Assembly (NCBI RefSeq): GCF_024790395.1
Contig: NZ_JAJISC010000004.1
Span: 392,009 to 456,008, forward strand
Direction: 5' to 3'
From: Halomonas dongshanensis
Lineage (GTDB): Bacteria; Pseudomonadota; Gammaproteobacteria; Pseudomonadales; Halomonadaceae
DNA: 64,000 bases
The number at the start of each line of letters is the position of its first letter. Within the stretch, counting starts at the first letter, position 1. Under the pieces are notes generated by a model that did not search any database, was not told the DNA's origin, and saw only the letters and a program-made list of their open reading frames with translations. This document shows positions 46,460 through 55,901 of this stretch, in pieces. The position numbers and the translations under genes are program-made.

Positions 46460-47434
46460 TTAACGTAAATAGCCGGAAACGCGCTCGAGCAGCTCGCGCT
46501 GGTCATCGGCCGTGAAGGCACGCTCGCTGGCGTTGACCGCGCGCAGTATGGTCTGCCCACCTTCGGCGCTGAGCACCAGACGGATCTGCTGTGACATGCG
46601 GCGCACGTCAGGGCTGAAGACGATCTGCAGCGGATTACGACCGCGCTCGCTCTCGGTCATGTACTCGACCAAAAACTCCTGCGCCTGCGGGTCGGTAGCC
46701 AGCAGCTCGCGTTGACCTTCGACGGTGAAGTCGAGAGCGAGGTAGTGATCGAGCTCGGCCCAGATGCGTTCGATGGGCTGCGGAATGACCACTTCCCATT
46801 CACCGTTTTGTTCGCGCAGCTGCAGCGTTTGTTCATGGCTCAGACGTTGCGCGGTCCACGAAGAGGCCGATGTGCTTGCCGATGCACTGCGCGCGCCGAT
46901 GAACGACTCCAGCGCATCGAGGCAGCTCGCTACCGCCTGGCCGCCGCGCTCGCAGCGCACTTCGCTGCTGCCCGCGCGCAGGGCACTTTGGAGTCGCAGC
47001 TCGACCTGGTCGGTCACGATCACGCCTTGCGAAGCGTTACTGCTCTGCACGTTCAGCTGGCTGCTACGCGCAAAGCTTTCCAGCAAGGGCCAGACGCTGC
47101 CGGTATCCAGGGCCACGACCAGCCAGCTTTGATCGCCTGCTTGGCGGCGTTCGACGAACTCGGGCTCGAGCCCGCTGCCAACGCCCAGTGCCTGGGGCGC
47201 ACGCACCTCGGCGGCCTCTTCAGGACGAGGCAGTTGCATTGCCGCCTGCGGCACCGGCATGGCGTCGGAGTAGCGCTGAAGGTTACGGCTTTCGGGCAGA
47301 ACGAGCGGCGGCGCGGGGGCGGCGTCGACGTAATCCAGGTTACGGTCGTGGTAAAAGCCATCACGGGCACATCCCGCCAGCGCGACAGACGCAGCGAGCG
47401 TCAGCGGTATCCATTTCAGCGCAGAGTTCATCAA
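46460..47434 (-). CDS. bamC: Outer membrane assembly lipoprotein BamC
   Basis: A 324-residue lipoprotein with a type II signal ending in the lipobox LAGC near residue 22. A Pro-rich unstructured part follows, containing [19 protein letters not shown], the lariat segment that in E. coli binds BamD. Two helix-grip domains come next, for example [17 protein letters not shown] and [18 protein letters not shown]. It belongs to the BAM complex that folds beta-barrel proteins into the outer membrane. The gene lies between dapA and purC. Confidence 0.9.
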   Translation of the reverse strand: MMNSALKWIPLTLAASVALAGCARDGFYHDRNLDYVDAAPAPPLVLPESRNLQRYSDAMPVPQAAMQLPRPEEAAEVRAPQALGVGSGLEPEFVERRQAGDQSWLVVALDTGSVWPLLESFARSSQLNVQSSNASQGVIVTDQVELRLQSALRAGSSEVRCERGGQAVASCLDALESFIGARSASASTSASSWTAQRLSHEQTLQLREQNGEWEVVIPQPIERIWAELDHYLALDFTVEGQRELLATDPQAQEFLVEYMTESERGRNPLQIVFSPDVRRMSQQIRLVLSAEGGQTILRAVNASERAFTADDQRELLERVSGYLR

Positions 47435-47506
47435 GCCACCTTAAATCAACGGTTCAGTTTCCCAGCCACCTTGGCCTGGCGCCGAGCGTCCGGTTTCGCC
47501 TCGCGG

Positions 47507-48391
47507 TCAGTCTTCGATCACGCCCGCCAGCTGCAGGGCTTCGCTAACCGTGGCGTGATACTTCTCGGAGAGCCACGTCAGCGGCAGGCGAATGCCGGTA
47601 TCCATGTACCCCATACGGTTCAGCGCCCATTTTACCGGAATCGGGTTGGCCTCGATGCCGAGATTGGTGTGCAGTGGCATCAGGCGCGTATTGATGGAGT
47701 GCGCCTGTTCGGCGTTGCCCGCCACCGCCGCCACGCACAGATCGTGCATCGCGCGGGGAGCCACGTTGGCAGTCACCGAGATGTCCCCATGCCCGCCCAT
47801 CAGCATGAAGTCGCAGGCCGTGGCATCGTCACCGGAGTAGAGCATGAAGTCGCTGCCCTTGAGGCGAGCGATTAGATCCTCGGCACGCTCAAGGTTCCCC
47901 GTGGCGTCCTTGAGCCCCATGATATTGTCGACTTCGGCTAAGCGCAGTACGGTCTCGTTGTAGAGATCCGAGCAGGTGCGCCCCGGCACGTTATAAAGGA
48001 TCACCGGCAGCTTGCTGCCCTCGGCCACCGCCTTGAAGTGCTGAAAGAGACCTTCCTGGGTGGGCTTGTTGTAGTAGGGGCAGACCGACAGGCAGTAGTC
48101 GGCACCGACTTCGCTGGCGTAGCGAGCGAGCTCGACGGCTTCTGAGGTGGCGTTGGCGCCGGTACCGGCGATTACCGGGATACGCCCGTTGACCTCTTCC
48201 ACTACGCTGCGAATGACATCGAAATGTTCGGCGAACGACATCGTGGTCGGCTCACCGGTGGTACCGGCGGCAACGATGGCATCGGTACCGTTATCGAGGT
48301 GGAAGTTCACCAGACGCCGAAGCGCGTCCCAGTCGATATCGCCATTGACCTTCATCGGCGTCGCCAGGGCGACAATGCTGCCTGTGATCAT
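47507..48391 (-). CDS. dapA: 4-hydroxy-tetrahydrodipicolinate synthase
   Basis: A 294-residue TIM-barrel aldolase, standard for DapA. The start [20 protein letters not shown], the [11 protein letters not shown] loop, [14 protein letters not shown] with its tyrosine, and the Schiff-base lysine in [12 protein letters not shown] are all present. It condenses pyruvate with aspartate semialdehyde in the lysine and meso-diaminopimelate pathway. It is divergent from bcp, with 219 bases between the starts; no gcvR lies in that gap. Confidence 0.96.
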   Translation of the reverse strand: MITGSIVALATPMKVNGDIDWDALRRLVNFHLDNGTDAIVAAGTTGEPTTMSFAEHFDVIRSVVEEVNGRIPVIAGTGANATSEAVELARYASEVGADYCLSVCPYYNKPTQEGLFQHFKAVAEGSKLPVILYNVPGRTCSDLYNETVLRLAEVDNIMGLKDATGNLERAEDLIARLKGSDFMLYSGDDATACDFMLMGGHGDISVTANVAPRAMHDLCVAAVAGNAEQAHSINTRLMPLHTNLGIEANPIPVKWALNRMGYMDTGIRLPLTWLSEKYHATVSEALQLAGVIED

Positions 48392-48610
48392 CCGTTATTT
48401 CCTCACCGCTGTGTCGATGCGATGCGCCTTGGCGCGCAGCGCAAGAAAGTCCGAAGCCGTCGCTTCCGCAAAAGGCAAATGGTACTCAGACCGCCCCACC
48501 CTGTACAGCGTAAAGCGGCTCCCGAGGCACTTTATCGGGTATCACGCTTTGACACCGCCACTCCGCTTGCGTGTAATGCCTACTCCCTCACGTCATCTAA
48601 GGAGCCCACC

Positions 48611-49087
48611 ATGAGCCTTGCGATCGGTCAGGTCGTTCCCGATTTTTCTGCCCCTGCCACGGGCGATACCACCGTTACCCTTTCCGCCCTGAAAGGCCAA
48701 CAGGTAGTGATCTACTTCTACCCCAAGGCCAGCACGCCAGGCTGCACCACCGAAGGCGGCGACTTTCGTGACCGCATGGCGGCCTTCGATGCCGCCAATA
48801 CCGTCGTGATCGGCGTCTCCCGCGACGGTCTACGCGCTCAGGAGAACTTCAAGGCCAAACAGGACTTCAACTTCGCCCTAATCTCCGACAAGGACGAAGC
48901 CGTGTGCACGCTCTTCGACGTCATCAAGCTCAAGAAGATGTACGGCAAGGAGCATCTGGGCATCGAGCGCAGCACGTTTTTGATCGATAAAGAGGGCAAA
49001 CTCGCCCAGCAGTGGCGCGGTGTAAAAGTTCCCGGCCACGCCGAAGAAGTATTGGCCGCGGCCCAGGCGCTGCATCAGCAGAGCTAG
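48611..49087 (+). CDS. bcp: Thioredoxin-dependent peroxiredoxin, Bcp/PrxQ type
   Basis: A 158-residue peroxiredoxin. The peroxidatic cysteine is C46 or so in YPKASTPGCTTEGGDFRD. The resolving cysteine five residues on, found in E. coli Bcp, is absent (GGDF instead), so the enzyme is of the one-Cys or atypical form; another cysteine is in EAVCTLFD. It reduces hydroperoxides in the cytosol. AAGGAG lies 6 bases before the ATG. The gene is divergent from dapA. Confidence 0.93.
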   Translation: MSLAIGQVVPDFSAPATGDTTVTLSALKGQQVVIYFYPKASTPGCTTEGGDFRDRMAAFDAANTVVIGVSRDGLRAQENFKAKQDFNFALISDKDEAVCTLFDVIKLKKMYGKEHLGIERSTFLIDKEGKLAQQWRGVKVPGHAEEVLAAAQALHQQS

Positions 49088-49100
49088 CAGCGCCAATTGC

Positions 49101-50204
49101 CTAGCGCGGCGACTCCTCGACCACGATGGCCGCAGGTTCACCGCGCTGGCTGATGCCACGTGGCCACGCGTAGACCAGTGCCTTGAGCAGCGTCGCCAGT
49201 GGAATGGCGAAAAACACCCCCCAAAAGCCCCAGATACCGCCGAAAAACAGCACCGCGACGATGATCGAGACCGGGTGAATATTATTGGTCTCCGAGAACA
49301 GTACCGGCGCGAGCACGTTGCCATCGAGCGCCTGAATCACGCCGTAGGCGACCATGACGTAGAGAAATTGCTCGCTCAAACCGAAGTGAAAGCCCGCCAC
49401 GGCCGCGACCGGAAGCGTAGCAACCGTGGCGCCGATGTAGGGCACCAGCACCGAAAACCCGACCAACACCGCCAAGAGTGCCGAATAGGGCACGCCCAAC
49501 AGCGCAAAGGTAACGAAGGTCACCGAGCCAACGATGATGATCTCGATGAACTTACCACGAATGTAGTTGGCGATCTGATCGTCCATCTCGTTCCAGATGC
49601 GGCTCATCAAAGCGCGCTTTTGCGGCAGTAACGACAGCACGAACCCCACTAGGGCATCGCGATCCTTGAGCATGAAAAAGACCAGGATCGGCACCAGCAC
49701 CAAGTAGATGATCAATGACAGGACATTGCCCAACGACGACAGCGACAGCGTCAGCGCGCGCTGGCCAACTTGGCTGATTTCGCGGCTGGCAACGCCGATC
49801 CAGCTCTGCATTTGATCCGGTGAGATCAAATTGGGGTAGCGCTCCTGCATCTCGTCGAGCCAGTGCTGGCCACTGGCAAACATGCGCGGCGTTTCTTGCA
49901 CTAGCCCCACCAGCTGATTCCAGATCAGCGGCATAAGAATGAACGCAAGGGTCAGCAGCACGCTAATAAACGCGAGAAAGACCACGATCACCGACAGAAG
50001 ATGAGGAATGCCGCGTCGATTCAAGGCGCTCACTACGCCCTGGAGTAAAAAAGCCACCACTAGCGCGGTCAAAAACGGCGCCATCATGCGGCCAAACCAG
50101 ATGATGGCCGCAAACCCTGCCACCAGCACCAGCAACAGGATGACCGCCTCTTCGTCGGAGAAGTAGCGCTCGATCCAGCGCTTGAAAATAGCCCCTAGGG
50201 TCAT
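49101..50204 (-). CDS. AI-2E family (PerM-like) membrane transporter
   Basis: A 367-residue membrane protein with about eight helices, a size usual for the AI-2E/PerM family. Signs are GFAAIIWFGRMMAPFLTAL near the start and GVPYSALLAVLVGFSVLVPYIGA. The ATG at 50204 overlaps the stop of the tusA-like gene by ATGA. Some relatives export autoinducer-2 or act as Na+/H+ antiporters, which has been noted in halophiles; the substrate here is unknown. Confidence 0.88.
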   Translation of the reverse strand: MTLGAIFKRWIERYFSDEEAVILLLVLVAGFAAIIWFGRMMAPFLTALVVAFLLQGVVSALNRRGIPHLLSVIVVFLAFISVLLTLAFILMPLIWNQLVGLVQETPRMFASGQHWLDEMQERYPNLISPDQMQSWIGVASREISQVGQRALTLSLSSLGNVLSLIIYLVLVPILVFFMLKDRDALVGFVLSLLPQKRALMSRIWNEMDDQIANYIRGKFIEIIIVGSVTFVTFALLGVPYSALLAVLVGFSVLVPYIGATVATLPVAAVAGFHFGLSEQFLYVMVAYGVIQALDGNVLAPVLFSETNNIHPVSIIVAVLFFGGIWGFWGVFFAIPLATLLKALVYAWPRGISQRGEPAAIVVEESPR

Positions 50205-50464
50205 GACGTGGACGCTCCCGCCTTGCGAATCCAAAACAGATAGAGACCGTCGCGCTGTTCGCGCGCCTCCAGCGTGTGGGCGCTTTGCTCGGTGAACGCG
50301 ACCATGTCACGCCAGGACCCGGCATCGGTGGCACGCACTTCGAGCAGTTGCCCCTCATCGAGGGCTGCCAGCGCCTGCTTGGCCTTCAACAGCGGCAAGG
50401 GGCAGCGCAGGTCACGGGCATCGAGCACATGATCGGGCTGTGGCAAGAAAAAGGGTTCCGACAT
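50201..50464 (-). CDS. TusA-family sulfur carrier protein
   Basis: An 87-residue protein of the SirA/TusA fold with the cysteine motif LDARDLRCPLPLLKAK, where the Cys in CPLPLLK carries persulfide in TusA. The C-terminal half is RDGLYLFWIRK. It is likely a sulfur-trafficking protein but is more divergent than true TusA and may have another role. The stop overlaps the PerM-like start, a pairing common in gammaproteobacteria. Confidence 0.88.
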   Translation of the reverse strand: MSEPFFLPQPDHVLDARDLRCPLPLLKAKQALAALDEGQLLEVRATDAGSWRDMVAFTEQSAHTLEAREQRDGLYLFWIRKAGASTS

Positions 50465-50816
50465 AGGACGTTTGCTCGACTCTCTTAATGACTTCTTGAT
50501 AACGTCTTGGTGACGCTCTGGGTAACGCTCTCTTGACGTTTTTTAGCGCTTGCTTGGACGCTGGTTAGCCATCACCTTACGTGTGGCATGGCATCATTTC
50601 GCTAGCGCTCACTAAGTTATGGCCTAACCCTCTGTTTTCTAGAACACTGGGCAGAGACGGCGCGACGTTGGACGCAATACGCCCAACGTCGCTGACTATC
50701 TATCTTTGATTTAACGGCACTTCCTGGTATGAATCAATGTCACAGGCACGGCGAATGCCTTTTGCCACGCCCTGCCCCTGGCGTTACTGCGCCGACATTT
50801 CGATCAAGAGGATCTC
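50465..50816. other. Divergent promoter region of the tusA-like and bepA-like genes
   Basis: A 350-base gap that includes an imperfect tandem repeat at 50500-50541. No gene is supported here. It should hold promoters for both flanking units, none of which could be fixed by eye. Confidence 0.45.
50500..50541. repeat. Imperfect ~12-base tandem repeat
   Basis: Three units read TAACGTCTTGG, TGACGCTCTGGG, TAACGCTCTCTT and are followed by GACG. The near 12-base spacing may reflect repeated binding sites or simple slippage; no known regulator matches. Confidence 0.5.
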
Positions 50817-52277
50817 ATGCCACGCCGTCGCTTTCGCCTTTCGAGCTGGCTCTTCGCGCTGGCTTTAAGCCCCGGGTTCATGTCTCTGGATTCGGCTCAC
50901 GCCGTCGATGAGCAGGGATTGCCGTCGCTTGGGAACACCTCGAGCGTCACCACCAACGAAGAGTACGAGCTGGGACGCGCTTGGCTGCGCCAGTTCCGCG
51001 CTCAAGCGCCGCAGTGGAACGACCCCATCGTCAACGACTATTTGACGAGCTTGATCGCCCGGTTAGCGCCTCATAGTCAAGTCAGCAACCTGCAAACCAC
51101 TATCGTGCTGGTCGATAACCGCGCCCTCAACGCCTTTGCCGTCCCCGGCGGTGTGGTAGGGGTCAATTCGGGCTTGTTTGCCTTTGCCGAAGACGAAGGC
51201 TCGTTCGTGTCGGTGCTCGCCCACGAGCTTGGCCACCTCTCGCAGCGCCACTACGCGCGCAACATGGCCCGCGCCGAGCAGACCCAGTTACCCGCCATGG
51301 CCGCCATGCTGGCCGGTATGCTGATCGCCGCCAGCGGCGGAGGCGATGCCGGGCTTGCCACCGCCATGGGCTCCCAAGCCGCCTTCATGCAGGATCGGTT
51401 AAGCTACTCGCGGCGCTTCGAGCAAGAGGCCGACCGGATCGGGCTACAGGCCATGGCCGCCGCAGGTTACGATCCCGAGGCGATGGTACGCATGTTCGCC
51501 GCCATGCAGCGCATGGCGCGGCTACAGGGCGGCAACCCGCCCGAGTTTTTGCTTACCCATCCCGTTACCGAAAGCCGCTTGAGCGACGCCCAAGCCCGCG
51601 CCTCACAGCTCAACGTTGCTGCCACACCGCGTAGTGACCTGCTTTACGACATGATGCGCGCACGTGCACTCGCCCACATCTACCGCAGCACTCCAGATCA
51701 AGCCACTGTGCGCATGGAGCGCGAAAACGCTGAAGAAACGGCGTTGCGCTACCTGAGCGCCCTGACCGATGCCAACCGTGGCAACGTCGATCAGGCGCTG
51801 CAGACACTCGACCAGTTAGCCGTCGAGCAGCCCGATCTTGCCCTTCTGCCCGTCTCCGCTGCCGATATCGCGCTAAACGCGCGCCGCTTCGATGACGCCA
51901 TCACCCGTAGCCAGCGCCAGCTACGCTTCATGCCCAACTACCTACCGGCACAGATGATCCTCGCCGAAGCGCAGCTTCAGCGCGACCCGCAGGCCGCCTT
52001 CGATCTGCTGCGACGGCTTACCGCGAGCCAGCCGGAGAACCCGCAAGGCTTCAACCTGCTGGCCGAGGCCGCCGGGCGCAGCGGCCACGATGGCTGGGGG
52101 CACCTGGCCCGTGCAGAGTATCTTCAGCTCACCGGCAATATCGATAGCGGCATTCGTCAGCTCGGCATTGCCCGCAGCGCCGCCGAACGCGAGAACGATC
52201 AACTCGCGCTTGCGCGCATCGAACAACGCCGCGACGACTTCATCGCCTACCGCGAGACCATGGATAAATTCCGTTGA
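50817..52277 (+). CDS. bepA: M48-family periplasmic metalloprotease, BepA-like
   Basis: A 486-residue exported protein. A signal peptide runs to about residue 28 (cut near SAHA). The M48 peptidase domain has LAHELGHLSQRH with the zinc-binding HExxH, and the glutamate ligand in RRFEQEADRIGLQAM. From about residue 300 a C-terminal part of helical TPR repeats follows. In E. coli BepA works with the BAM complex on LptD assembly and cuts misfolded outer-membrane proteins. bamC lies 4 kb away in this window. It is followed by a strong stem-loop and two tRNA-Lys genes on the other strand. Confidence 0.93.
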   Translation: MPRRRFRLSSWLFALALSPGFMSLDSAHAVDEQGLPSLGNTSSVTTNEEYELGRAWLRQFRAQAPQWNDPIVNDYLTSLIARLAPHSQVSNLQTTIVLVDNRALNAFAVPGGVVGVNSGLFAFAEDEGSFVSVLAHELGHLSQRHYARNMARAEQTQLPAMAAMLAGMLIAASGGGDAGLATAMGSQAAFMQDRLSYSRRFEQEADRIGLQAMAAAGYDPEAMVRMFAAMQRMARLQGGNPPEFLLTHPVTESRLSDAQARASQLNVAATPRSDLLYDMMRARALAHIYRSTPDQATVRMERENAEETALRYLSALTDANRGNVDQALQTLDQLAVEQPDLALLPVSAADIALNARRFDDAITRSQRQLRFMPNYLPAQMILAEAQLQRDPQAAFDLLRRLTASQPENPQGFNLLAEAAGRSGHDGWGHLARAEYLQLTGNIDSGIRQLGIARSAAERENDQLALARIEQRRDDFIAYRETMDKFR

Positions 52278-52320
52278 CGCATGCGACGCACAGCACCCAC
52301 CAGCGTTAGCCCCAACGCAG

Positions 52321-52352
52321 AACGCCCCCGACAGCAAGCTGTCGGGGGCGTT
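52321..52352 (+). terminator. Terminator after bepA
   Basis: AACGCCCCCGACAG (52321-52334) pairs perfectly with CTGTCGGGGGCGTT (52339-52352). A T-rich stretch, TTGAATTT, follows on the plus strand. It also stands at the end of the minus-strand tRNA-Lys unit. Confidence 0.75.
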
Positions 52353-52357
52353 GAATT

Positions 52358-52433
52358 TGGTGGGTCGTGTAGGATTCGAACCTACGACCAATTGGTTAAA
52401 AGCCAACTGCTCTACCAACTGAGCTAACGACCC
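52358..52433 (-). tRNA. tRNA-Lys (TTT)
   Basis: A 76-base cloverleaf, 5' end at 52433, acceptor GGGTCGT/ACGACCC with CCA encoded. The anticodon loop CTTTTAA gives TTT. It is the second of two copies. Confidence 0.96.
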
Positions 52434-52517
52434 GGATACTGCATCACACTTACCTATGCTTTACTCAATCATGCCCACCTTAGGCGTATCGGCATGACAG
52501 CATCGATAAGGTCCGGA

Positions 52518-52593
52518 TGGTGGGTCGTGTAGGATTCGAACCTACGACCAATTGGTTAAAAGCCAACTGCTCTACCAACTGAGCTAACGACCC
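52518..52593 (-). tRNA. tRNA-Lys (TTT)
   Basis: First tRNA-Lys copy behind the promoter at 52611-52639; its 76 bases are the same as in the copy at 52358-52433. Anticodon TTT, CCA encoded. Confidence 0.96.
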
Positions 52594-52610
52594 CTACCGA
52601 ACGGATGCAT

Positions 52611-52639
52611 ATAGTACAGAGGCGCCTTGGATAACGCAA
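52611..52639 (-). promoter_or_regulatory. Sigma-70 promoter of the tRNA-Lys pair
   Basis: On the minus strand TTGCGT (52639-52634) and TACTAT (52616-52611) are 17 bases apart. The likely start point is about 10 bases before the first tRNA-Lys. Confidence 0.6.
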
Positions 52640-52689
52640 GTGCTTGTTTGATATTTTTCATTCTTCAAGAAAACGTGGCGCATATACGG

Positions 52690-55600
52690 TTAGTTGCCAC
52701 TCTCTGTGGGCCAGCATAGTGCCTGTGCCATTCGACTCAGACCGAAATAGTTAGAGCCTTTGAAGACGATCCAGTCACCCGCAACTAAACGGCGCTCTAA
52801 GGCTGCTTGCAGGCTTGCCGCAGTAGCAAAGTGCTCGACACTGTCGATACGTTTACGCAAGGGGTCGACTAAAGCCTGCATTTGCTCACCCAGCAGCCAA
52901 ACGGCCTGAGCGCCGCTGGCAACAATTGGCTCTACTAGAGCGTAGTGATAGGCGCTGCTCTCAGTACCCAGCTGCAACATATCGGCAAGCACCAAGTGCT
53001 TGCGCGTGGCCGTAACCCGAGCTACCTGCGACAGCATGGCCTGCATGGAGAGCGGGTTGGCATTGTAGCCATCATCCACGATGCGCAGCGTGCCCTCTTG
53101 CCACGGTATCTGCCTCTGACTTCCACGCCCAGACGGAGGAATCGCGCGTTCGATGAAAGGCACCACCGCGCTAACGGGTAGTCCCAGCGCATGGAGCACA
53201 CCAAAGGCACCCAGTAGGTTCATTACCCAGTGGTCGCCCTGCTCGCCTCGAGGTATAACCAACTGCTCGTCAAATATGCTAATTGTGATCGACTCTTCGC
53301 TTTCAGGCGTCTGCCAGCGAATATCGGCATCAGGGTGTCGTCCGAACGACACCACGTTCAAGTCCTTATCACTAGCCGCCTTCGCGACCAGGGGCCATTG
53401 CACCATATCGCGATTGATAACGGCCGTACCGCCCGACGCCATGGCCTCGAAAATACGGCTTTTGCGTAGTGCCACCGTCTCGACGTCGCCGTGATACTCA
53501 AGGTGCGCCGCTCCCGCATTGAGAAACAGGGCTACGTTCGGCTTGACCAATGCCGAATTTTGGCGCATACGACCAATCGCCATCTCGATGACGTGAAAGC
53601 GCGCTCGCCACGGCACAGAAGCAAGCGTCCAGGCGATACCTGGAGGCAAATTGGCACTATGCTGGGTTGCCCCAACGTCGCCCCAAAGCGATAGCAGTGT
53701 GCGAAGAATGTGCACGCTGGTTGTTTTACCTGCGCTCCCGGTAACACCCACAATCCGCCCCTCGATCTGCTGGCGCGCGTACTCCCCTAGCTCGAAGAGG
53801 GCTTGCCGAGTATCCGCAACTTCGAAGATAGGCATCATCGTATTTCCAAGCTGGCGCAGATCGAAAGGCGCTTTTACGATTAGGAGCTGCGGCTGATATG
53901 CCAATGCGTCAATATCGGCCAAAGAAATACCCAACTGCCCATCACTTGCACGTATTAGCACGATATGCCCAGGTAACACCGTTTTTGGCGTAAAGCTCAA
54001 GCCCGTCGCTCGCCAGTGCAGCGATGCTGGGCGCCTCAGCCACTTCCCCTGGGTTGCTTTGGTAACGTCATCGGTTTGCCAGTTACCTTCGCATAGGAAG
54101 CTCGCTTGCACAGACACCCTACTCAACGCAGGTATAACCACGCCTGACTGTTCTGACTGTTCTGACTGTTCTGACTGTTCTGGCTGTTCTGGCTGTTCTG
54201 GCTGTTCTGGCGGCTGAGCATTCAACAGATACTTCCGATACGCCACGAACCCCGACAGGTAGTGTTCGACATCGTCGATGCGCACGCGAAAGCTGTGGTG
54301 GCGAATGAAGAAGCTGCCGAGGATACGCGCCGGGTTTTCGAAAAACATGGCGAGCTCGGGCCAAAAGTGGCCGTTGAGCAAATAGTGCGCGCGGTGTTCC
54401 AGAGCGCGGTAGAACTTCTCCAGGTCGAGCGGTTCGAGCAGGTGATGCAGAGCCGGGTCCTGCTGCAGCCGCGTAACCATTTTTTCGGCGGCCATCATCA
54501 GCTCGAGCAGAGTGGGGAAGGTAGTAATGCGCTCCAGCACGAAATCGAGATAGCCCGCGACGTTCTGGATACCAAACGCGTAGTAGCGCGCCTCGGGGCG
54601 GTAGCGGGTGAGTTCGTTGACGCAGTAGCTCAGCCAGTGGTCGTGGGCCCGCCAGTGCTCCTTGGCAATGAAGTAGCCAAAGGCCCGCTCGACGGCATCG
54701 AGCCAGCGGACGTTACCAGTCAGCTCATAGGTGCGCATTAGCCCAAATGCAGCCTCGCCATCGTAATAGATGATGCGAAAGGCCTCTTTGACGTTCAGAT
54801 CGGGATGAGTGAGCACGTGCACGAAGCCGCCCGTCGCGGCGTTTTGCATGAACAGGATGCCCTCGGCGAGCTCGTCGATGAGTGGGCGATACTCCTGACT
54901 TCCGGTTAGTTCGGCGTGTTTGGTCAGGGCCAGCAGACACACCGCGTTGCCGCCAAGTTTGATCTCACCGTTAGCTTCAGTGAGAAAGGCAAGTTGGCGC
55001 CCTTCACGGCGCACGTGCTTGATCAACTTACGCGTCAGATAATGCAGCGCGCGCTCGATACTCGTCTTGAGCTGGGGCTCACCGGTGACCTCCCAGGCTT
55101 CGAGCATGGCGTAGGTGCTGCTGGCGTGGCGTAGGGTGTTGTAGGCATTGATTTCGCGATCAAAACAAGGGTGCCAACCGTAGTGGAACTTGCCGCTCGG
55201 GCGCACCTGCGAAGTAAGGTAACGGCTGCTATCACGAATCAACGTTTCGACCTGCGGCGTATCCAAACGCGCCACCGCCCGCCGCCCGGCGTTACGCCCC
55301 GGTCCGTGGAGCAGCACCGGCGCCTGTGTCACCGAGACGAAGATCCCTTCGGTCGCGAAACGGTAAACGCGCCCGGTCAGATCGAGCGTCTCCAGGCCGT
55401 GCTTGCGCCTCGCGTAGCGGCTGAAATTCTTCTGATTGACCACCGCATGGGGCACGCTCGCACCGCCATAGAGCATGGCGTTAGCGTTCAGCTCCTGCTC
55501 GAGAAAGGCATGGGTGAAGCGTGCATCTAGCGCAAGGCCATAGCGGAAGTAGTTACGTTTGACGCTTTTGAGCTGCTCGGCAAGCGTTGACCAGGTCTGC

Positions 55601-55878
55601 ACCTTGACCTGAGTGACCCAATCGATACGCAGCCAGGTCGGCGCCGCCTTACTGCGTCCTGCTAGCCGCTGGGCTTTGTTGGCCGCCGCCTGCCAAGCCG
55701 CCTCAAAGGTCGCCGCCGACGCGTTGACCACACTGGCGCGCTGGCTGCCATCGCTTAGCGAGAAGAACAGCGTGAAGGCGGGCACGTCGGCATCAATCTG
55801 TTGGCGGTCGACAACGGCCTTGGCGGCCCGCACTTTGACGGCGGGCAGCGCCTTGACCAGCAAATGGGATAGCGACAT
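52690..55878 (-). CDS. Fusion of an alpha/alpha-toroid-like region with a MurF-like Mur ligase
   Basis: A 1062-residue protein. Residues 1-200 are an N-terminal region I do not recognise. About 205-470 looks like an alpha/alpha toroid, with repeated helical units such as RHASSTYAMLEAWEVTGEP, GEIKLGGNAVCLLAL and YYDGEAAFGLMRTYELTGN. A linker at about 555-580 has repeated Glu-Gln-Pro and Glu-Gln-Ser triplets. Residues 600-1062 form a three-domain MurF-like ligase: the P-loop GVTGSAGKTTS (K718), IEMAIGRM, DDGYNANPLSMQAM, VLADMLQLGTESSAYH and the final FKGSNYFGLSRMA. Mur ligases join an amino acid or peptide to a carboxyl group with ATP. The gene follows the lapC-like gene by 23 bp, with AGGA before the ATG, so it belongs to the secretion operon. 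No signal peptide; probably cytosolic. Substrate unknown. The MurF-like half looks poorer in GC than the first half. Confidence 0.8.
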   Translation of the reverse strand: MSLSHLLVKALPAVKVRAAKAVVDRQQIDADVPAFTLFFSLSDGSQRASVVNASAATFEAAWQAAANKAQRLAGRSKAAPTWLRIDWVTQVKVQTWSTLAEQLKSVKRNYFRYGLALDARFTHAFLEQELNANAMLYGGASVPHAVVNQKNFSRYARRKHGLETLDLTGRVYRFATEGIFVSVTQAPVLLHGPGRNAGRRAVARLDTPQVETLIRDSSRYLTSQVRPSGKFHYGWHPCFDREINAYNTLRHASSTYAMLEAWEVTGEPQLKTSIERALHYLTRKLIKHVRREGRQLAFLTEANGEIKLGGNAVCLLALTKHAELTGSQEYRPLIDELAEGILFMQNAATGGFVHVLTHPDLNVKEAFRIIYYDGEAAFGLMRTYELTGNVRWLDAVERAFGYFIAKEHWRAHDHWLSYCVNELTRYRPEARYYAFGIQNVAGYLDFVLERITTFPTLLELMMAAEKMVTRLQQDPALHHLLEPLDLEKFYRALEHRAHYLLNGHFWPELAMFFENPARILGSFFIRHHSFRVRIDDVEHYLSGFVAYRKYLLNAQPPEQPEQPEQPEQSEQSEQSEQSGVVIPALSRVSVQASFLCEGNWQTDDVTKATQGKWLRRPASLHWRATGLSFTPKTVLPGHIVLIRASDGQLGISLADIDALAYQPQLLIVKAPFDLRQLGNTMMPIFEVADTRQALFELGEYARQQIEGRIVGVTGSAGKTTSVHILRTLLSLWGDVGATQHSANLPPGIAWTLASVPWRARFHVIEMAIGRMRQNSALVKPNVALFLNAGAAHLEYHGDVETVALRKSRIFEAMASGGTAVINRDMVQWPLVAKAASDKDLNVVSFGRHPDADIRWQTPESEESITISIFDEQLVIPRGEQGDHWVMNLLGAFGVLHALGLPVSAVVPFIERAIPPSGRGSQRQIPWQEGTLRIVDDGYNANPLSMQAMLSQVARVTATRKHLVLADMLQLGTESSAYHYALVEPIVASGAQAVWLLGEQMQALVDPLRKRIDSVEHFATAASLQAALERRLVAGDWIVFKGSNYFGLSRMAQALCWPTESGN
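54144..54215 (-). repeat. 9-base tandem repeat coding for the Glu-Gln-Ser/Pro linker
   Basis: Eight units of CTGACTGTT or CTGGCTGTT, the last imperfect, read in frame as Gln-Ser/Pro-Glu repeats between the toroid-like and MurF-like parts. Unit gain or loss would keep the frame. Confidence 0.9.
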
Positions 55879-55901
55879 TGCCTATTTCCTGCAGGGCTCG
55901 C

